64,000 nucleotides of DNA, taken from Sesamum alatum (taxonomy: Eukaryota; Streptophyta; Magnoliopsida; Lamiales; Pedaliaceae). The DNA lies in the NCBI GenBank assembly GCA_034509735.1, contig JACGWO010000004.1, positions 20,999,395-21,063,394 on the forward strand. Direction: 5' to 3'. Shown here in pieces: positions 1-10,547 of the stretch. The notes beneath the pieces are model-generated. The model worked only from the letters and a program-made list of their open reading frames with translations, searched no databases and was not told the DNA's origin. Numbering within the stretch: the first letter of the stretch is position 1; each line of letters begins with the position of its first letter. The position numbers were made by a program, and so were the translations under genes.

Positions 1-402
1 TTTTGGGGTGAAGGTGTTTTAACAGCTGCCTACTTAATTAATAGGTCACCCTCTATTCTTTTACTAGGAAAGATACCTGAGTCTGTATGGACTGAAAAAC
101 CTGTTGATTTTTGTTCATTATGCATTTTTGGTTGCTCTATATTTGCATTACAATCTGGTGATAAACTTGACCCTAGATCCAAAAAATGTGTGTTTGTTGG
201 CTTTCTTGAAGGGGTAAAAGGTTATAGACTGTGGCTTAGAAGCCAACCTAGTTTTAAGGTTATCATTAGCAGAGATGTAAAATTCAATGAAACTGAAATG
301 CCATGTCTTAATAATGCATCTATAACCAATAAAGATGTAGATATAGAAACCACCTTTAATAAGGTAGAGGCACCCCTAGAGGATAACCAACAAAGAAGAT
401 AG
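1..402 (+). pseudogene. Ty1/copia integrase C-terminal part (open at window edge)
   Basis: The frame starting at base 1 reads directly into a copia integrase tail: FWGEGVLTAAYLINRSPS, then a hydrophobic stretch and the KKCVFVGF block, followed by GYRLW and an acidic linker. In the copia family this is the end of the integrase core, where the strand-transfer enzyme runs into the linker before reverse transcriptase. The catalytic Asp and Glu residues would lie upstream of the window. The frame is open to a stop at about 400. Reverse transcriptase remnants follow on the same strand, and an LTR lies at 1801, so this is the 3' half of one element. It is a fragment, and the next segment is out of frame. 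Confidence 0.85.
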
Positions 403-469
403 CCCTAATGAAGAAATGAAAACAATGAAAACATGGTTTTAACAATGATCTTCATGATTATCAACTTGC

Positions 470-769
470 TTGGACAGAGAACATAGACTCCCCTCTAAGT
501 TAAAAGATTTTGAATTGGCTCTAAACATTGAAAATTCTGAACTTAACACATATGAAGAAGCCTTGAAGTCTAAAGACTCTAAAAACTGGATGCTAGCCAT
601 GAAAGAAGAAATGAACTCTTTGTATAATAATAAAACATGGGATCTTGTGCCTAAACCCAGTAATTGCTATGTCATAGACTGCAAATGGGTCTTTAAGATT
701 AAACAAGAAAATACATCGAACCCTTTTAAAGCAAGACTTGGGAAATGCCAAGAAAATGAACCGTTTTAA
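470..769 (+). pseudogene. Ty1/copia reverse transcriptase, N-terminal part
   Basis: The protein contains the opening block of copia reverse transcriptases (EALKSKDSKNWMLAMKEE, then NKTWDLVPKP and CKWVFKIK). It breaks off after FKARL, where the family normally continues with VAKGF and then the palm domain with YVDD. That middle portion is missing. The sequence jumps to the region after the catalytic motif, so no functional enzyme is possible. A 55-bp direct duplication spans the breakpoint. Confidence 0.85.
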
Positions 770-813
770 GTAAACAATTTGAAATGAAAGACTTGGGAAA
801 TTCCAAGAAAATT
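733..813 (+). repeat. Short direct duplication (offset 55 bp) at the RT deletion junction
   Basis: The string AAGACTTGGGAAATKCCAAG occurs at 733 and again at 788. The second copy belongs to the normal RT sequence (MKDLGNSKKILGM in frame). The first is fused directly to the FKARL block, so it marks the junction where the RT core was lost. Confidence 0.75.
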
Positions 814-1668
814 TTGGGAATGTCTATTGATAGAGACAGAAAGAACTCTACAATTTTATTAAACCAAAAATTCTATGTTCTTTCTATGTTAAAGAAATTC
901 TTTATGTCTAATTCTAAACCTGCATCAGTTCCCTTAGCTGGTCACTTTTAGTTAAGTAAAAACAAGAGTCCTAAAACCGAATAAGAAAAAGAACAAATGA
1001 AGAAAGTCTCCTTCTCAAATGCAATAGGCTCAGTCATGCATTTAATGGTCTGCAATCGACCTGATATAGCCTATGACATTAGTTGTTTAAGTAGATATAT
1101 GTCAAATCTTGGAACCCCTCACTGGGATGCTCTTAAGTGGTTACTTAGATACCTAAACGACACTAATGACATAGGAATAAAATTTACAAAAAGTACTGAA
1201 GGTGTAAACCTAGTAAGATACGTTGAGTCCAACTATGCAAATGATAGGGATAGTACGAAATCTACAACTTCTTACATTTTCACTTTGTGTGGGTCTTGCA
1301 TAAGTTGAAAATCTCAAGTTCAGCCAATTGTTGCTTTATCAACCACTGAAGCAGAGTATATAGCTACAACTGAAGCTTTCAAAGAAGCTATATCGCTTAA
1401 AGGTTTGCTAAAAGAAATTGGTTTTCCAAAAGAAAAAGTTATCTTATTTTCTGATAGTCAATCAGGCATTCAACTCTGTAAAAATCATGTTTTTCATGAT
1501 AGGACAAAACATCTTGATGTATGATATCATTTTATAAGAGATATTGTTGAAAAGGAAATTATAAATCTGGAAAAGATATGCACTGATTCCAATCCAGCAG
1601 ACATGGGAACTAAATGCTTGCCCATTGAAAAATTTAAAACCCGTCTTAGAATTTTAAATTTGCCATAG
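778..1668 (+). pseudogene. Ty1/copia RT C-terminus and RNase H
   Basis: The segment begins with the post-palm RT block (EMKDLGNSKKILGMSIDRDR) and passes through the conserved SAVGSLMY-like region, here NAIGSVMHLMVCNRPDIAYD. It ends in a copia RNase H containing ALSTTEAEY, FSDSQSGIQL and RTKHLDV. In the family, RNase H removes the RNA strand during cDNA synthesis. Several stops interrupt the frame, near 949, 982, 1306 and 1522. The reading ends at about 1668, the usual polyprotein end. A polypurine-like tract and LTR follow within 140 bp. Confidence 0.85.
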
Positions 1669-1800
1669 TTATTTTTTAACCATATATGTAAGTCTCGCGC
1701 TTCTGTTTTACAGGTACCTCAAAGGCTTTCATGGGAATGATGAATGCCAGATCCGGCCTTGGACTTGGTTCCGTTTCAAGTCTTGGTCCAAGGTAGAGAA

Positions 1801-2515
1801 TGTTGAGTTGCGGCCCAGGACCCTATTGGGAAGCCTAAGCCCACATTGCCACTACACCTAATAATCTGGACGGCCCAAGACCAACCTAGGCCCAATCTAA
1901 TGATCAAGCCCACCTTATCACCCGACTCGGTTTGACCCACTACTTATACTCCACTAACCCTAACCCTAATCAGACTATGCGCCTCTCTCTCTCTCACTGA
2001 TCTTTTTTCTCCCCTTGACCCTTCGTTATCTGGTGCTCTCTTCTCTCTGGTCTTCTCCCCATCTCGCCATTTACCATGGCACTAGGACTAGGCTTCACTG
2101 CCTTTCTCCTGAACTCACTCTCAGATCACAACCCCTATAAATGACTCCCTCCTTTCACCTGAGATTCACACTAATTCTTCCTCACCTTCACTCTAAGAGC
2201 CCTGCAAACTCTGATATAGTACTTGGTGGTGCTTTGTGGTTGGGTTGGTTGTGGGCTTTAGCCCTTGGTGGCTTTGTCCCAAGTTGGTCTTGGTGCAACC
2301 GGTTGTTGGGTGCCGGCCTTTGCGGCTGGGTTCGCTCACTCCGGATTCTGGCTCTCTGAGCCTATATCTGTGAGGATCTGTTCCTTTAATTTGCTGTTAA
2401 GTTATCCCCCTATTTGATTTGTCATTAAGGGTTCTGGTAAACCCACTCCCCCTATGTAATTCAATTTTAATTTGTATAATCCTGGGTGATCCATTGGTGG
2501 CGTGTCCACCTAACA
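1801..2515 (+). repeat. 3' LTR of the first copia element
   Basis: The segment starts TGTTGAG and ends CTAACA, so it has the TG...CA ends of an LTR with a short inverted terminal match. It begins just after the purine-rich GGTAGAGAA, 132 bp past the RNase H end. It has promoter-like content: a telomere-type CCCTAACCCTAA motif near 1966, CT-rich stretches and a TATA box at 2135. Length is 715 bp. The matching 5' LTR would be outside the window, so the boundary rests on structure only. Confidence 0.65.
2135..2143 (+). promoter_or_regulatory. TATA box of the 3' LTR
   Basis: CTATAAATG lies 335 bp into the LTR, in a CT-rich context typical of plant LTR promoters. It is the probable U3/R promoter of this copia element. 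No experimental support is visible. Confidence 0.45.
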
Positions 2516-2667
2516 CGAGGCTTCGACTTTAGGATAGGCAAGAATTCTATAATGAAAGAGAGATGTAAGGTTTCTCAAAGTGTTTTTGAACCTTTTAAGA
2601 ACTACGGGAAGTTGAGAAAACTTGGGGAGAGTGAGAGGGAGAGTAGCTGAAAATTTGGAGATGGATA
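2516..2667. other. Unassigned spacer
   Basis: This is the sequence between the first element's LTR end and the next LTR head. No coding or repeat similarity to the rest of the window was recognised. Confidence 0.5.
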
Positions 2668-4110
2668 TGTTAGTGTAGGTAATCAGAAAGCCAATTAGTT
2701 GACTATTTTGTAATCTACTGTTAATAATCTTATTTGATGTAATGTTAAATATCATGAATATACCTTTTTTTTGCCATCTTTTAATAGTTTATGTTATTAT
2801 TGCATTTCACAGACAAAGCCCACAGACCAATTAAACCAATGATGTTGGATCGTGCATTTGATGGCGACTATAAAACCAATTTCCAAGGGTTAGTCTAAAA
2901 ACTTTCAAGTCGAGAACCCTCAAGAATGGGCATTGAGTAGTTCTACAGAGACTTGCACTAAGTGACACATTCATAGGATAACTGTTGTATTTTATCGAGG
3001 ACAGACGTATGATGTTTGTGCACTTTAGTGGATGCTTGATAAATAGGTTCTCAAGTTAACTAAAATTGACTCGTATGAGTTGTCATATGAAAGCCCATAT
3101 GGCATGATTGGTATGACTAGAACTCTTTTGCTGCCATGGTATAGAAACTAGTCTTTTGACCTAAGGAGCCATAGTAGCCTTGTATATGGGGGCGACTGTA
3201 TCTTGGTCCTGGTTAATGTGACCGAGGTATTATGTGGTTGATGAAAGCTTAACACTAGTGTGGCCAGAGCATACATGGAGGTTGGTGTGTTTGAAGAAGG
3301 AATCTATCGCCCATCATGAGATGATGGCGATCTCCTATATCCTCGAGACTGTGTTAACTCGAGAAGTTGTGGTCACAATTGTTAATCAAATAGGAAATAG
3401 TTTTGCATGTTGATTAATAATAAACATAATCAAGAATGGATACATGTTATTGAAGTCAATTTAGAATTTCATGCCCTAGATTTTGATCAGGAGATACCTT
3501 GATGAAAGGACCATATCTGTATGCTACACGAAGTCAAAGGTTTACACCAATTTCACATATTCTCTATTGCCATGGACCGTTGCTAGATGACCACCCATGG
3601 TTATGGAACTCTTGAATTAATGTATTAAGCAAGAGTGATTAATTAAATATGATTCAATTAAATCTAGGACAAGTTAGTTATCGGGTTTAATTATATATGT
3701 GATACAAGCCCAAGTCTAGTTGAAGGTGGATCTATAAGGGTTACCAAAAAAACTAACGATATTATCAAAAATTAATTGGAGAATGAATTTTGGATGGGAC
3801 TTAATTATTCAATTAATTCTAGAAAAGAGGGCGGATTAATTTAAAGGAGTTTAAATTAATTATTTGAATAATTGAATTATTCAATTCAGGTCCTATGTGA
3901 TAGAAAATTCAAAGTGTTAATTAATTGGATTGAGTAAATATTTGGGTTTAAGGATTAGTTAATTGGATTAATTAATCTTAGGTCCAAGAATTAAATAAAG
4001 ATTTATTGTGGACTTGAAATTAATTAATTGAATCAATTAATTACTATTTCAAAGTCAAAGTGTGTTTAATTCAAATTGTGGTCAAGCCTCAAGAACACTC
4101 AAGAGACCAT
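2668..4110 (+). repeat. LTR of the dominant copia family, diverged type B
   Basis: The head TGTTAGTGTAGGTAATCAGA is a degraded form of the family head TGTTAGAATAGGTGACCAGA. The body follows the same order as the 7013 LTR: NAAGCCAATTAG, then AAGTCGAGAACC, GTCATATGAAAG, CCATGGACCGTTGCTAGA and an AT-rich TTAATTAATT stretch. The 3' part of the LTR and the primer site are missing. At about 4100 it passes straight into leader sequence, so an internal deletion has occurred. A shorter relative lies at 18081. Confidence 0.75.
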
Positions 4111-5263
4111 AAGGACCTACCATGCATTAAAGACCCTTGATTAGGAGTTTGCTTGCAAGGGTGCTTGTCCTTCGCGTGCGCACGCCTGTGCATAGGGTCA
4201 TCGCCTTGCGCGCGCTATGTGCGCCGAGCACCGGTCGATCGCAACCCGTGCCTATTCTGACCCTTCTGGAGGTCGTTTTCATAATTTTCTCAAAAATCTT
4301 GAAATTTAACGTTGATTAATTTTGTATTTTGAAAATGGTAATTTTGATGGAAATTTAAGAAGGCCATAATTTTAGAAAATATTTCTTTAATTATGTATTT
4401 TATTTGGAATGTCCAAATACATATTTTGGAAAATTATTTTCAAATTATAGTTTTAAAATTCATTGGTAATTTTAATTTTGGAGTAGCTTGTGATGCCCAT
4501 GATTTATTTTCCATTCAAGTTGTTGGGAGTACATGAGTTCTGACAAATGAAATAAATGCATTTGATATTGTGTATCGGCATATATTTTGATATATGATTT
4601 CATATAAGATATTATGTGACATATATGATATGTGTGATGAATAATGAACAAGGATGATCGTGAAACCCTTAGACCCATATGATTGGTTTATTTATTTGGG
4701 GTAAATTACAATGACCTTCCTTGAGGTTTGACATATACCCACTGAGGTTTGTAACCGTCTAACAAATAACCGATTTCCATCCATTTTATGGTTGAACTAA
4801 CCAAAATTCCCATATGTTATTTTTTATTAATTTTTGAAATTTTTAAAATTTTTTTGGACTAAAACGCGCAGGGAGATGTTTCTTACATTTCCTAAACAGA
4901 TGAGCGATAATTAATTTGCCTCGGCTATTTTTTTCTACAATTTAAAAAATTAAAGGCATAATGGACAATTTCAGGCTTTTGGTTAAAAATTGCAAAACAT
5001 CAGAGGGGTATTTATAATTTTTGAATAAGCGAGGGGGTATATGTAATTATATCAAACTTCACCAGGAGGTCATTGTAATTCACCTTATTTATTTATATTG
5101 TGCATTTGGTGAGGCCTATATTTCTCTTTATTTCACTCCCTCTTGTCTATTGTCTTGAAATAATAAGACTTTTTGTCCCTCCTATGTACTTCCCCCTGAC
5201 TTATGATTGGGGAATCTTAATTTAAGTTGTAATAAAGTAGATTAGGAGCGAAGATTTTATTTT
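4111..5263 (+). other. Copia type-B leader (5' untranslated internal region)
   Basis: This non-coding region matches 18540-19730 almost collinearly. Its layout resembles the leader of the intact element at 9243-10540: a G+C-rich island (about 4150-4270, with repeated GCGC and TGCGC), an AT-rich stretch, GTGAGGCCTATATTTCTC, then a T-rich tract. It contains a MITE at 4700. At 5264 the leader is interrupted by a CACTA element. The related copy at 19720 shows the uninterrupted continuation. Confidence 0.65.
4700..5084. mobile_element. MITE (385 bp), probably MULE-like, copy 1
   Basis: The ends are inverted repeats of about 18 bp: GGTAAATTACAATGACCT on the left, and AGGTCATTGTAATTCACC on the right. 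Flanks repeat TTATTTATTTG/A (11 bp, one mismatch). Degenerate internal copies of the terminal motif (AATTATA...GGGGGTAT) are also present. No coding capacity is seen. A 9-11 bp duplication suits the Mutator superfamily, but the assignment is inference. The same element with the same flank is at 19127. Confidence 0.7.
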
Positions 5264-6974
5264 CACTAAAAAGAAACGCGGAATTTGGAGCGGATAGTGC
5301 GACCGTTCCAAATCCCATTCCAAATTGAAACGGCCATAGTAACTCTTAGGAAAGAAACCATTGTTGACGTCACATTCGTGTTATGCTAAATCGAAACACA
5401 TTGGAATGGCATAACCGTCACCGTGCCATATGTTTTACAAATATTCTTCCAAGAACTGTTCCAAAAAAGGTACTAAAAAGGTTCGTATCACATGTTGGAA
5501 CACTTCTGTGGCAGTTGGAAGGGACTGTGGATGGAAAATGACAATAATTCCAAATACAGTCCAATCGACCATTGAAAAAAGGGAACGTAGAAAGACCGTT
5601 CCAAAAAGAGGTATAAATTAAGACGGTTTGTGTTCTGATGAAACTTTGTAATACAATTACCGTTCCTAATTATGGTACTTGTCGAATTTATTTTGTGTTG
5701 CAAGAACCGTTCCAATATGAGTTACAGTTAGCCACGACCTCAGTAGATAGAAAATTTTGTATCACAATAACCGTTCCAAAAGCAACACAACTGCTAGATT
5801 ACAATGGTTATTTTTGTATTCTAGTTACCATTCCAATTGATGTTACTATTTGAAACGACTTCTATAGATAGAAAATGATGTATTACAATGCCCGTTCCAA
5901 ATATACTACAATGGCTAAATTTCAATGGCTATTTTCCTGTCCAGATACTGCTCCTAAAACCCTTACGAAATCTAGTGCAACAACTATATTCTAACGGCTA
6001 ATTTTGGAGTTCCAACTACCATTCCAATGTCCGTTCCAAAAGTTTTCATATATATGTTGCCTTCATTTCATTTCTTCTCACTCCCTCTCTTGCATTCTTA
6101 TACATATAAACAAAAATATCATCAATCTCTGTTTAATTTTAGTTGATATTTTAAGTTATTTTTTAAGATAACAACTTGAAACCCTTTTTGGTCGATTAAA
6201 ATGCACGTAGTTAAATTGTTATATATATATCTATATATATTTGTTCTGATTAATTACTTTTGTCGATTGGATATTTGTAATAATATATATATATATGTAT
6301 ATATATGTGTAGGACTCATCATATTAAGACAGTTGAGGAGATGGATGTATGAAAGGGAACTGCTGGGTGTGACCCCAAGTTTGAGGATGGTGTTACTGCA
6401 TTTCTTGAATGGGCTAAGTCTCAGCGTGCATATATAGACGGTGAGAACATTATGTGTCCATGTCGGAAGTGCAAAAGTGAAAGGTTCAAAATACCGGACA
6501 AGGTACGTTTCGACTTGTGTATCAAAAAGTTTATTCCGGAGTATTGTAATTGACTTCCTATGGCGAGGAGAGGGTGCAGAAGTACTTTAATGCTGTGACC
6601 GCGCCCCTTGTGCAGCATCAGCAAACTCCAAACGTTCAGGAGGAGGGTAGTATTCTCTGGGGTGATGCGGATCAGATGGATTGGCCGCAAAGGATGGTTT
6701 TCGATGCCGCCGGGTCGGCTTTTGGTCTTTTTTATAACCAGGAGAGTGTACCTAATGATGGTACGAAGTCTTGTCTTTTGATGATGGGCCTAGTTCATAT
6801 TACGGTGGGGGACCCTATGATTATGTGTTTGGGTTGTCAGATCATTTTTTGATGTAGTGCATGCTACTGACCAATTGTTGTAGAACTGCTGCACCCAATC
6901 TCAGTTGGCGTCAATTGCTAGTTTGGTGAATATCAAGGCCAAGGGGGGTTTTTCCGAGCAAACATATGATCGAC
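5264..6974 (+). mobile_element. CACTA (En/Spm-type) transposon, 5' part only
   Basis: The terminus reads CACTAAAAAGAAACGCGG, the CACTA signature followed by the usual AAGAAA-type stretch. The next 750 bp carry at least eight copies of a subterminal motif near ACCGTTCCAA (for example near 5302, 5597, 5707, 5769, 5890 and 6030), as expected for transposase-binding repeats. A transposase N-terminal coding region follows. The element stops at about 6974 against copia LTR sequence, and no 3' CACTA end was found. The insertion point in the copia leader is clear because the paralogue at 19716-19730 continues uninterrupted. Confidence 0.8.
6325..6974 (+). pseudogene. CACTA transposase N-terminus (transposase-associated domain)
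   Basis: The protein begins WMYEREL, then after a one-base shift reads FEDGVTAFLEWAKSQRAYI, ENIMCPCRKCKSERF and VRFDLCIKKFIPEY. This is the transposase-associated domain that precedes TNP2 in plant CACTA elements, with the C-x-C-x2-C cysteine cluster visible. A second one-base loss near 6552 moves the frame to YGEERVQKYF, and later blocks (LVNIKAKGGFSEQTYDR) lead towards the TNP2 domain. The catalytic part is absent, because the reading ends where LTR sequence begins. At least two frameshifts and the truncation make it inactive. Confidence 0.8.
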
Positions 6975-7012
6975 AATATCTTGAATCTGGCGAGCGGTGA
7001 CCGTATCGTGAG
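6975..7012 (+). repeat. Left remnant of an older family LTR (target of the 7013 insertion)
   Basis: TATCTTGAATCTGGCGAG matches the LTR body at 42930-42960 (minus strand) and resembles 7563-7600. After the inserted element the same LTR resumes at 16540 with TATGGTCATCATAAGCC, which is the next LTR segment. The left boundary against the CACTA element is approximate. Confidence 0.7.
7008..7012 (+). repeat. Target-site duplication GTGAG (left)
   Basis: GTGAG lies immediately before the 5' LTR and is identical to 16535-16539, immediately after the 3' LTR. Confidence 0.85.
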
Positions 7013-9228
7013 TGTTAGAATAGGTGACCGGAAAGCCAATTAGATTGACCTTTATGTAATCTATCTGACAACTCGATGTATTGTAATATTATGTAATGAA
7101 TAAAATGAGTATCCGTTCCTATTGGTATTACTTTGTTGTGCTAAGACTCGTATGTTAATGTTTATTTACATATCTCACAATAAAAACCCACAGGTCATGA
7201 TAACAACTTATGCAGTAGGGCCACACATTAGATGGTGGTTATGAAATAAACTGATAAAGGTTTGGGTCTGAAACGTTCCAAGTCGAGGACCTCAAGACAG
7301 GGCATCGAGCATCCTATTGAGACTTGTACTTCGTATCGTATTCATTAAATGAGTGTCGTGTTTCATCGGCGACAGACATGGAACATCTATACGATCTTAG
7401 TGGGTTGGTCGACTGGGGTCGAGCCGACTAAGCTGACTCGCGGGGATCGTCATATGGAAACCTTGGAGTCTTGATCGGTTTGACTAGAGTTCCTGGATCC
7501 TGATAGTACAGGAGTAGTCCTCAAACTTAAGGAACCACGACAGTCATGTGCACATAATGGTTGTATCTTGGATCTAGCGAGAGGTGATCATATCATAGAC
7601 ATGTCCATTATAAGCCGTGTCCGGTGTAGTTAGAATGTGTAGCAAGGACGGTGGGTTTCAAGAAGAAGATTCATCCCATGTCAATATGTGACAGAGGTAT
7701 CTCCTATGCACTCAAAGACACGTTCATACTACTTAAAGTTGTGGCAACAGTGGTTGATCGAGCAGGAAAAGGTTTCCTGCGTTAATGCAATGAAGCATGC
7801 TTAGTCTTGAGTAATAAGCATAGCTGTCTAGTCCAGGATGAAAACCGACACCCAATTCCTTACCTAAAGCCGAAGATGGTAGACGAAAGGATCGTACCCG
7901 TACAAAATTGAGAGCCTAAATGTTCACGCCAACATTCACCCAATCTCTAGTGTCACGGACCGTTGCTAGACGACCACCTATGGTAACGGGCTTCTGTTGG
8001 ACACAATCCCAAGTTTAGCTGAGGGTGAACCTAAAGAGTGACACACAAATCACCGAGGAGATGAAGAATAGACTTGGAATCAATTCCAGAAGATGATAAA
8101 TAGTTAGATTATTTATGGAATGATGCATTGGATGGACGGACCATTATTATATCGGATCCATGGGTATCTGATAGATGGGATTTATAAATTAAAGAGATAT
8201 TATGGATTTGGATCATTTAATTTGATTAAAAGATCATTGGACATTATTTAAATGGACCTTGAATTAAATTAGATTTAATTCTTGGGCTTAATATAATTGA
8301 ATTCCAGTAAGGCCAGGTCCGTTAGATTTTGGCCTAAGAGCCAAGTTAATTCCACTTTTGGAGAAGGGGGGGAGTTGGAATCTCTCATAAGTGGATGGGG
8401 CCGATTTTGGCTCCTCCTTGGAGCACAAAGTGGCCCTAGGCCTCGTTGGAGGAGAGTTGACTTGTTCCTTTTGGAAAGGGACAAATCAACTCAATCAAGC
8501 CTCTTTTACTTGGTATGATTTGATCATACCTTGTAGGGTGGAAGCCTTGATTGAAGATTAATAGGATTGTTGGGATGTATCTAGACATCCCTAGGTGAAC
8601 CTAGGCACATCCCAATAATCACATTAATGTTGTATGTATATATATATATGTATATAGATGTTCACCAACATATCATAAAATGTATCATTTTTTTCTAGGA
8701 AAAAGAAGTGACTTGCTCTCTCCTCTACAAGCCTTCGGCCGTGCCCTATCTCTCTCCCGTTCATCTTTATTGCTTCATTGATCTATGATCAATTGAAGAG
8801 CAAAGTAAGGTCTAGGAGGATACATTAATCGATAGTGCAATCCTCTTTCGATCTCATCTTCCAAAGGTCCATTTATCTCTAGTAAGAAAAACTAAACCTC
8901 TCCCAGTGTGGTGTTGACTTCGTTAGAGGATCCATGTATTTGGATCTAAGTGAGCGTGTCCACAGTAGAAAGGGAACAACGCTAGTAGTGATTTACATGA
9001 GAAAAACTACAAAGGTAATCACCATTTAATGATATGTAGTTTTTCATGTTTTTCTATGTGCCCTATATGATACACGTTTATATGTTGTTATAGTATTCTA
9101 CATCAAACGCCCGATTAAGCACCCGAAGGTACATCCTTTGGATACATATGTCGTTATGATGTTTTTAATATCACATTATCGCACATTTCTCTCTTCCGCT
9201 TGCGCCCCCATGCGGATCTGGGCCTTCA
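7013..9228 (+). repeat. 5' LTR (2216 bp)
   Basis: Begins TGTTAGAATAGGTGACCGG and ends GGGCCTTCA, two bases before the primer site. An AATAAA lies about 85 bp from the start. A TATA-rich stretch at 8636-8660, conserved at the same place in other copies, is the likely promoter. The end contains the family's conserved AGCGC/GCGC...GGATC terminal block. The length equals that of the minus-strand LTR at 23790-26005. Confidence 0.9.
8636..8660 (+). promoter_or_regulatory. Putative TATA element of the family LTR
   Basis: A TATATATATAT run followed by TATATAG lies in the last third of the LTR. The 3' LTR (15937-15958) and the solo LTR at 41252-43493 (minus strand) have TATA runs at the equivalent position, just before TTCACCAAC. 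Conservation in place suggests a promoter, but the run is also a simple repeat. Confidence 0.35.
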
Positions 9229-9230
9229 AG

Positions 9231-9242
9231 TGGTATTAGAGC
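9231..9242 (+). other. Primer-binding site for initiator tRNA-Met
   Basis: TGGTATTAGAGC lies two bases after the LTR end. The copia consensus is TGGTATCAGAGC, so there is one change. This fixes both the LTR end and the superfamily. Confidence 0.85.
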
Positions 9243-10545
9243 CCGGTTCGATGTAAGAGGCCATAGATCTATGTGCTTAGCATGTGTAATTTGCATTTAT
9301 GGCTTTGTTGAGCATGTTTATTGTGTAATTATATGTAGGAATGCACCTGTTTTAATGCATGAGTTTGATGGACATCATGCATGTATTTTATGGATTAAGT
9401 TTCAAAATTACATGCTTATTTTCAATCTTTCAATATGCGGAAATGAAACAAAAGAAAAAAAGTTGGACGGCAGCGGCAGCGGTTGGCTGCTGCCCCTGCT
9501 GGCCGGTGGGCATGTGCGCTGCCTTACCAGTGTGCCTGCCAGCGTGTGTGCTGGTAGGGGCGGCTACAGACACCGCGCCGCGTGCAAGCGGGCGCCTGTG
9601 CGTGCTGTGCTTCTACCCGTGCGCACACTGTGCGCAGGTTGCCGTCCAACAACAGGCACAGACGCGCGCATTGGGTGTGGTGCGGCTAGGAGGCTGTGCG
9701 TGCTAGACGACGTGCATGCGCGCACGTGCGCGTCTAGGCGCGGCCGGTCGTCGCGGCATTACGACTCCGTCGTTTTTGAACTTTCCTGCATATTTTTTGA
9801 AAATGGATTAATTTTGCATATTTAATCTTGGATTAATTGGATTTTCCTATAACTAAATTGGTTAATTAATTTGGATTTTAACATGCATTGGATGCATTAT
9901 ATGTAAAGATATCCATTAGATTAAAAAATTGTGAACTCGTATATTCTACATATGTTTGTGTGATGTGATATGTGATGTCACGAGGATATATTGTATATCT
10001 TATATGTGCATATGATTATTTGGTATGATTATGCGTTAATATTGATTGGATCGACATCGGATGATCACGAAAGCCCTAGGCCTAGTACGTAGATGTATGT
10101 TTTTATATTACTGTTGGGTGGGGCCTGTGTGCCTCTTGTTTTGATATATCTCCTATTCACCTCATGATGTTAAGACTTGTTTTTTTCTCTATTCCATGTA
10201 TTCCATTTCCTATGTAATGAGAGCAGTTCGGAATTTTTGGTGAGGTTTTACATTTTATATATAATAAAGCAAGCCTGCGAGAAGGGGGCCCACATTGGAC
10301 AGAGGCCCGAGGTGAGATATCAAAGTGAAACAAGTGAATACAAGGCCTATTGGAATGACAATGGGTTAACTTGTTTTTGTAATAGTGTAGGACCACCCTA
10401 CACAGACCATAGACTCACTGTGGGCTCAGTGGGTCGCATAGGTTGGGATTGTGATTATCCAAACAGGGGTTATGCTATGTTTATTGCATGCTGCGTATTT
10501 ATTTATTGCTTTAATAGATATTGGATAGTTATGCATGCAAAGACA
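9243..10545 (+). other. Leader with a G+C-rich island
   Basis: About 1.3 kb separates the primer site from gag. At 9460-9765 a dense G+C island (GCAGCGGCAGCGG, repeated GTGCG and GCGCG) interrupts AT-rich DNA. Equivalent islands occur in the leaders at 4150-4270, 18590-18710 and, on the minus strand, 23345-23545. Open frames of 115 and 184 codons cross the island, but they are Cys/Ala/Arg-rich, as expected from composition. I do not call a gene. The point near 10100 corresponds to the MITE site of type B and is empty here. Confidence 0.6.
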
Positions 10546-10547
10546 TT

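Noticed and set aside
6975..7012. Reading these bases as continued CACTA transposase (NILNLASGDRIVS)
   Set aside because: Plausible in frame, but the sequence matches the copia LTR and continues in the LTR after 16540, which explains both flanks.
9271..9825. A 184-codon open frame in the intact copia leader
   Set aside because: It crosses a G+C-rich island where stop codons are rare. The product is Cys/Ala/Arg-rich without domain, and overlapping frames are open too. Kept only as a question about the island.
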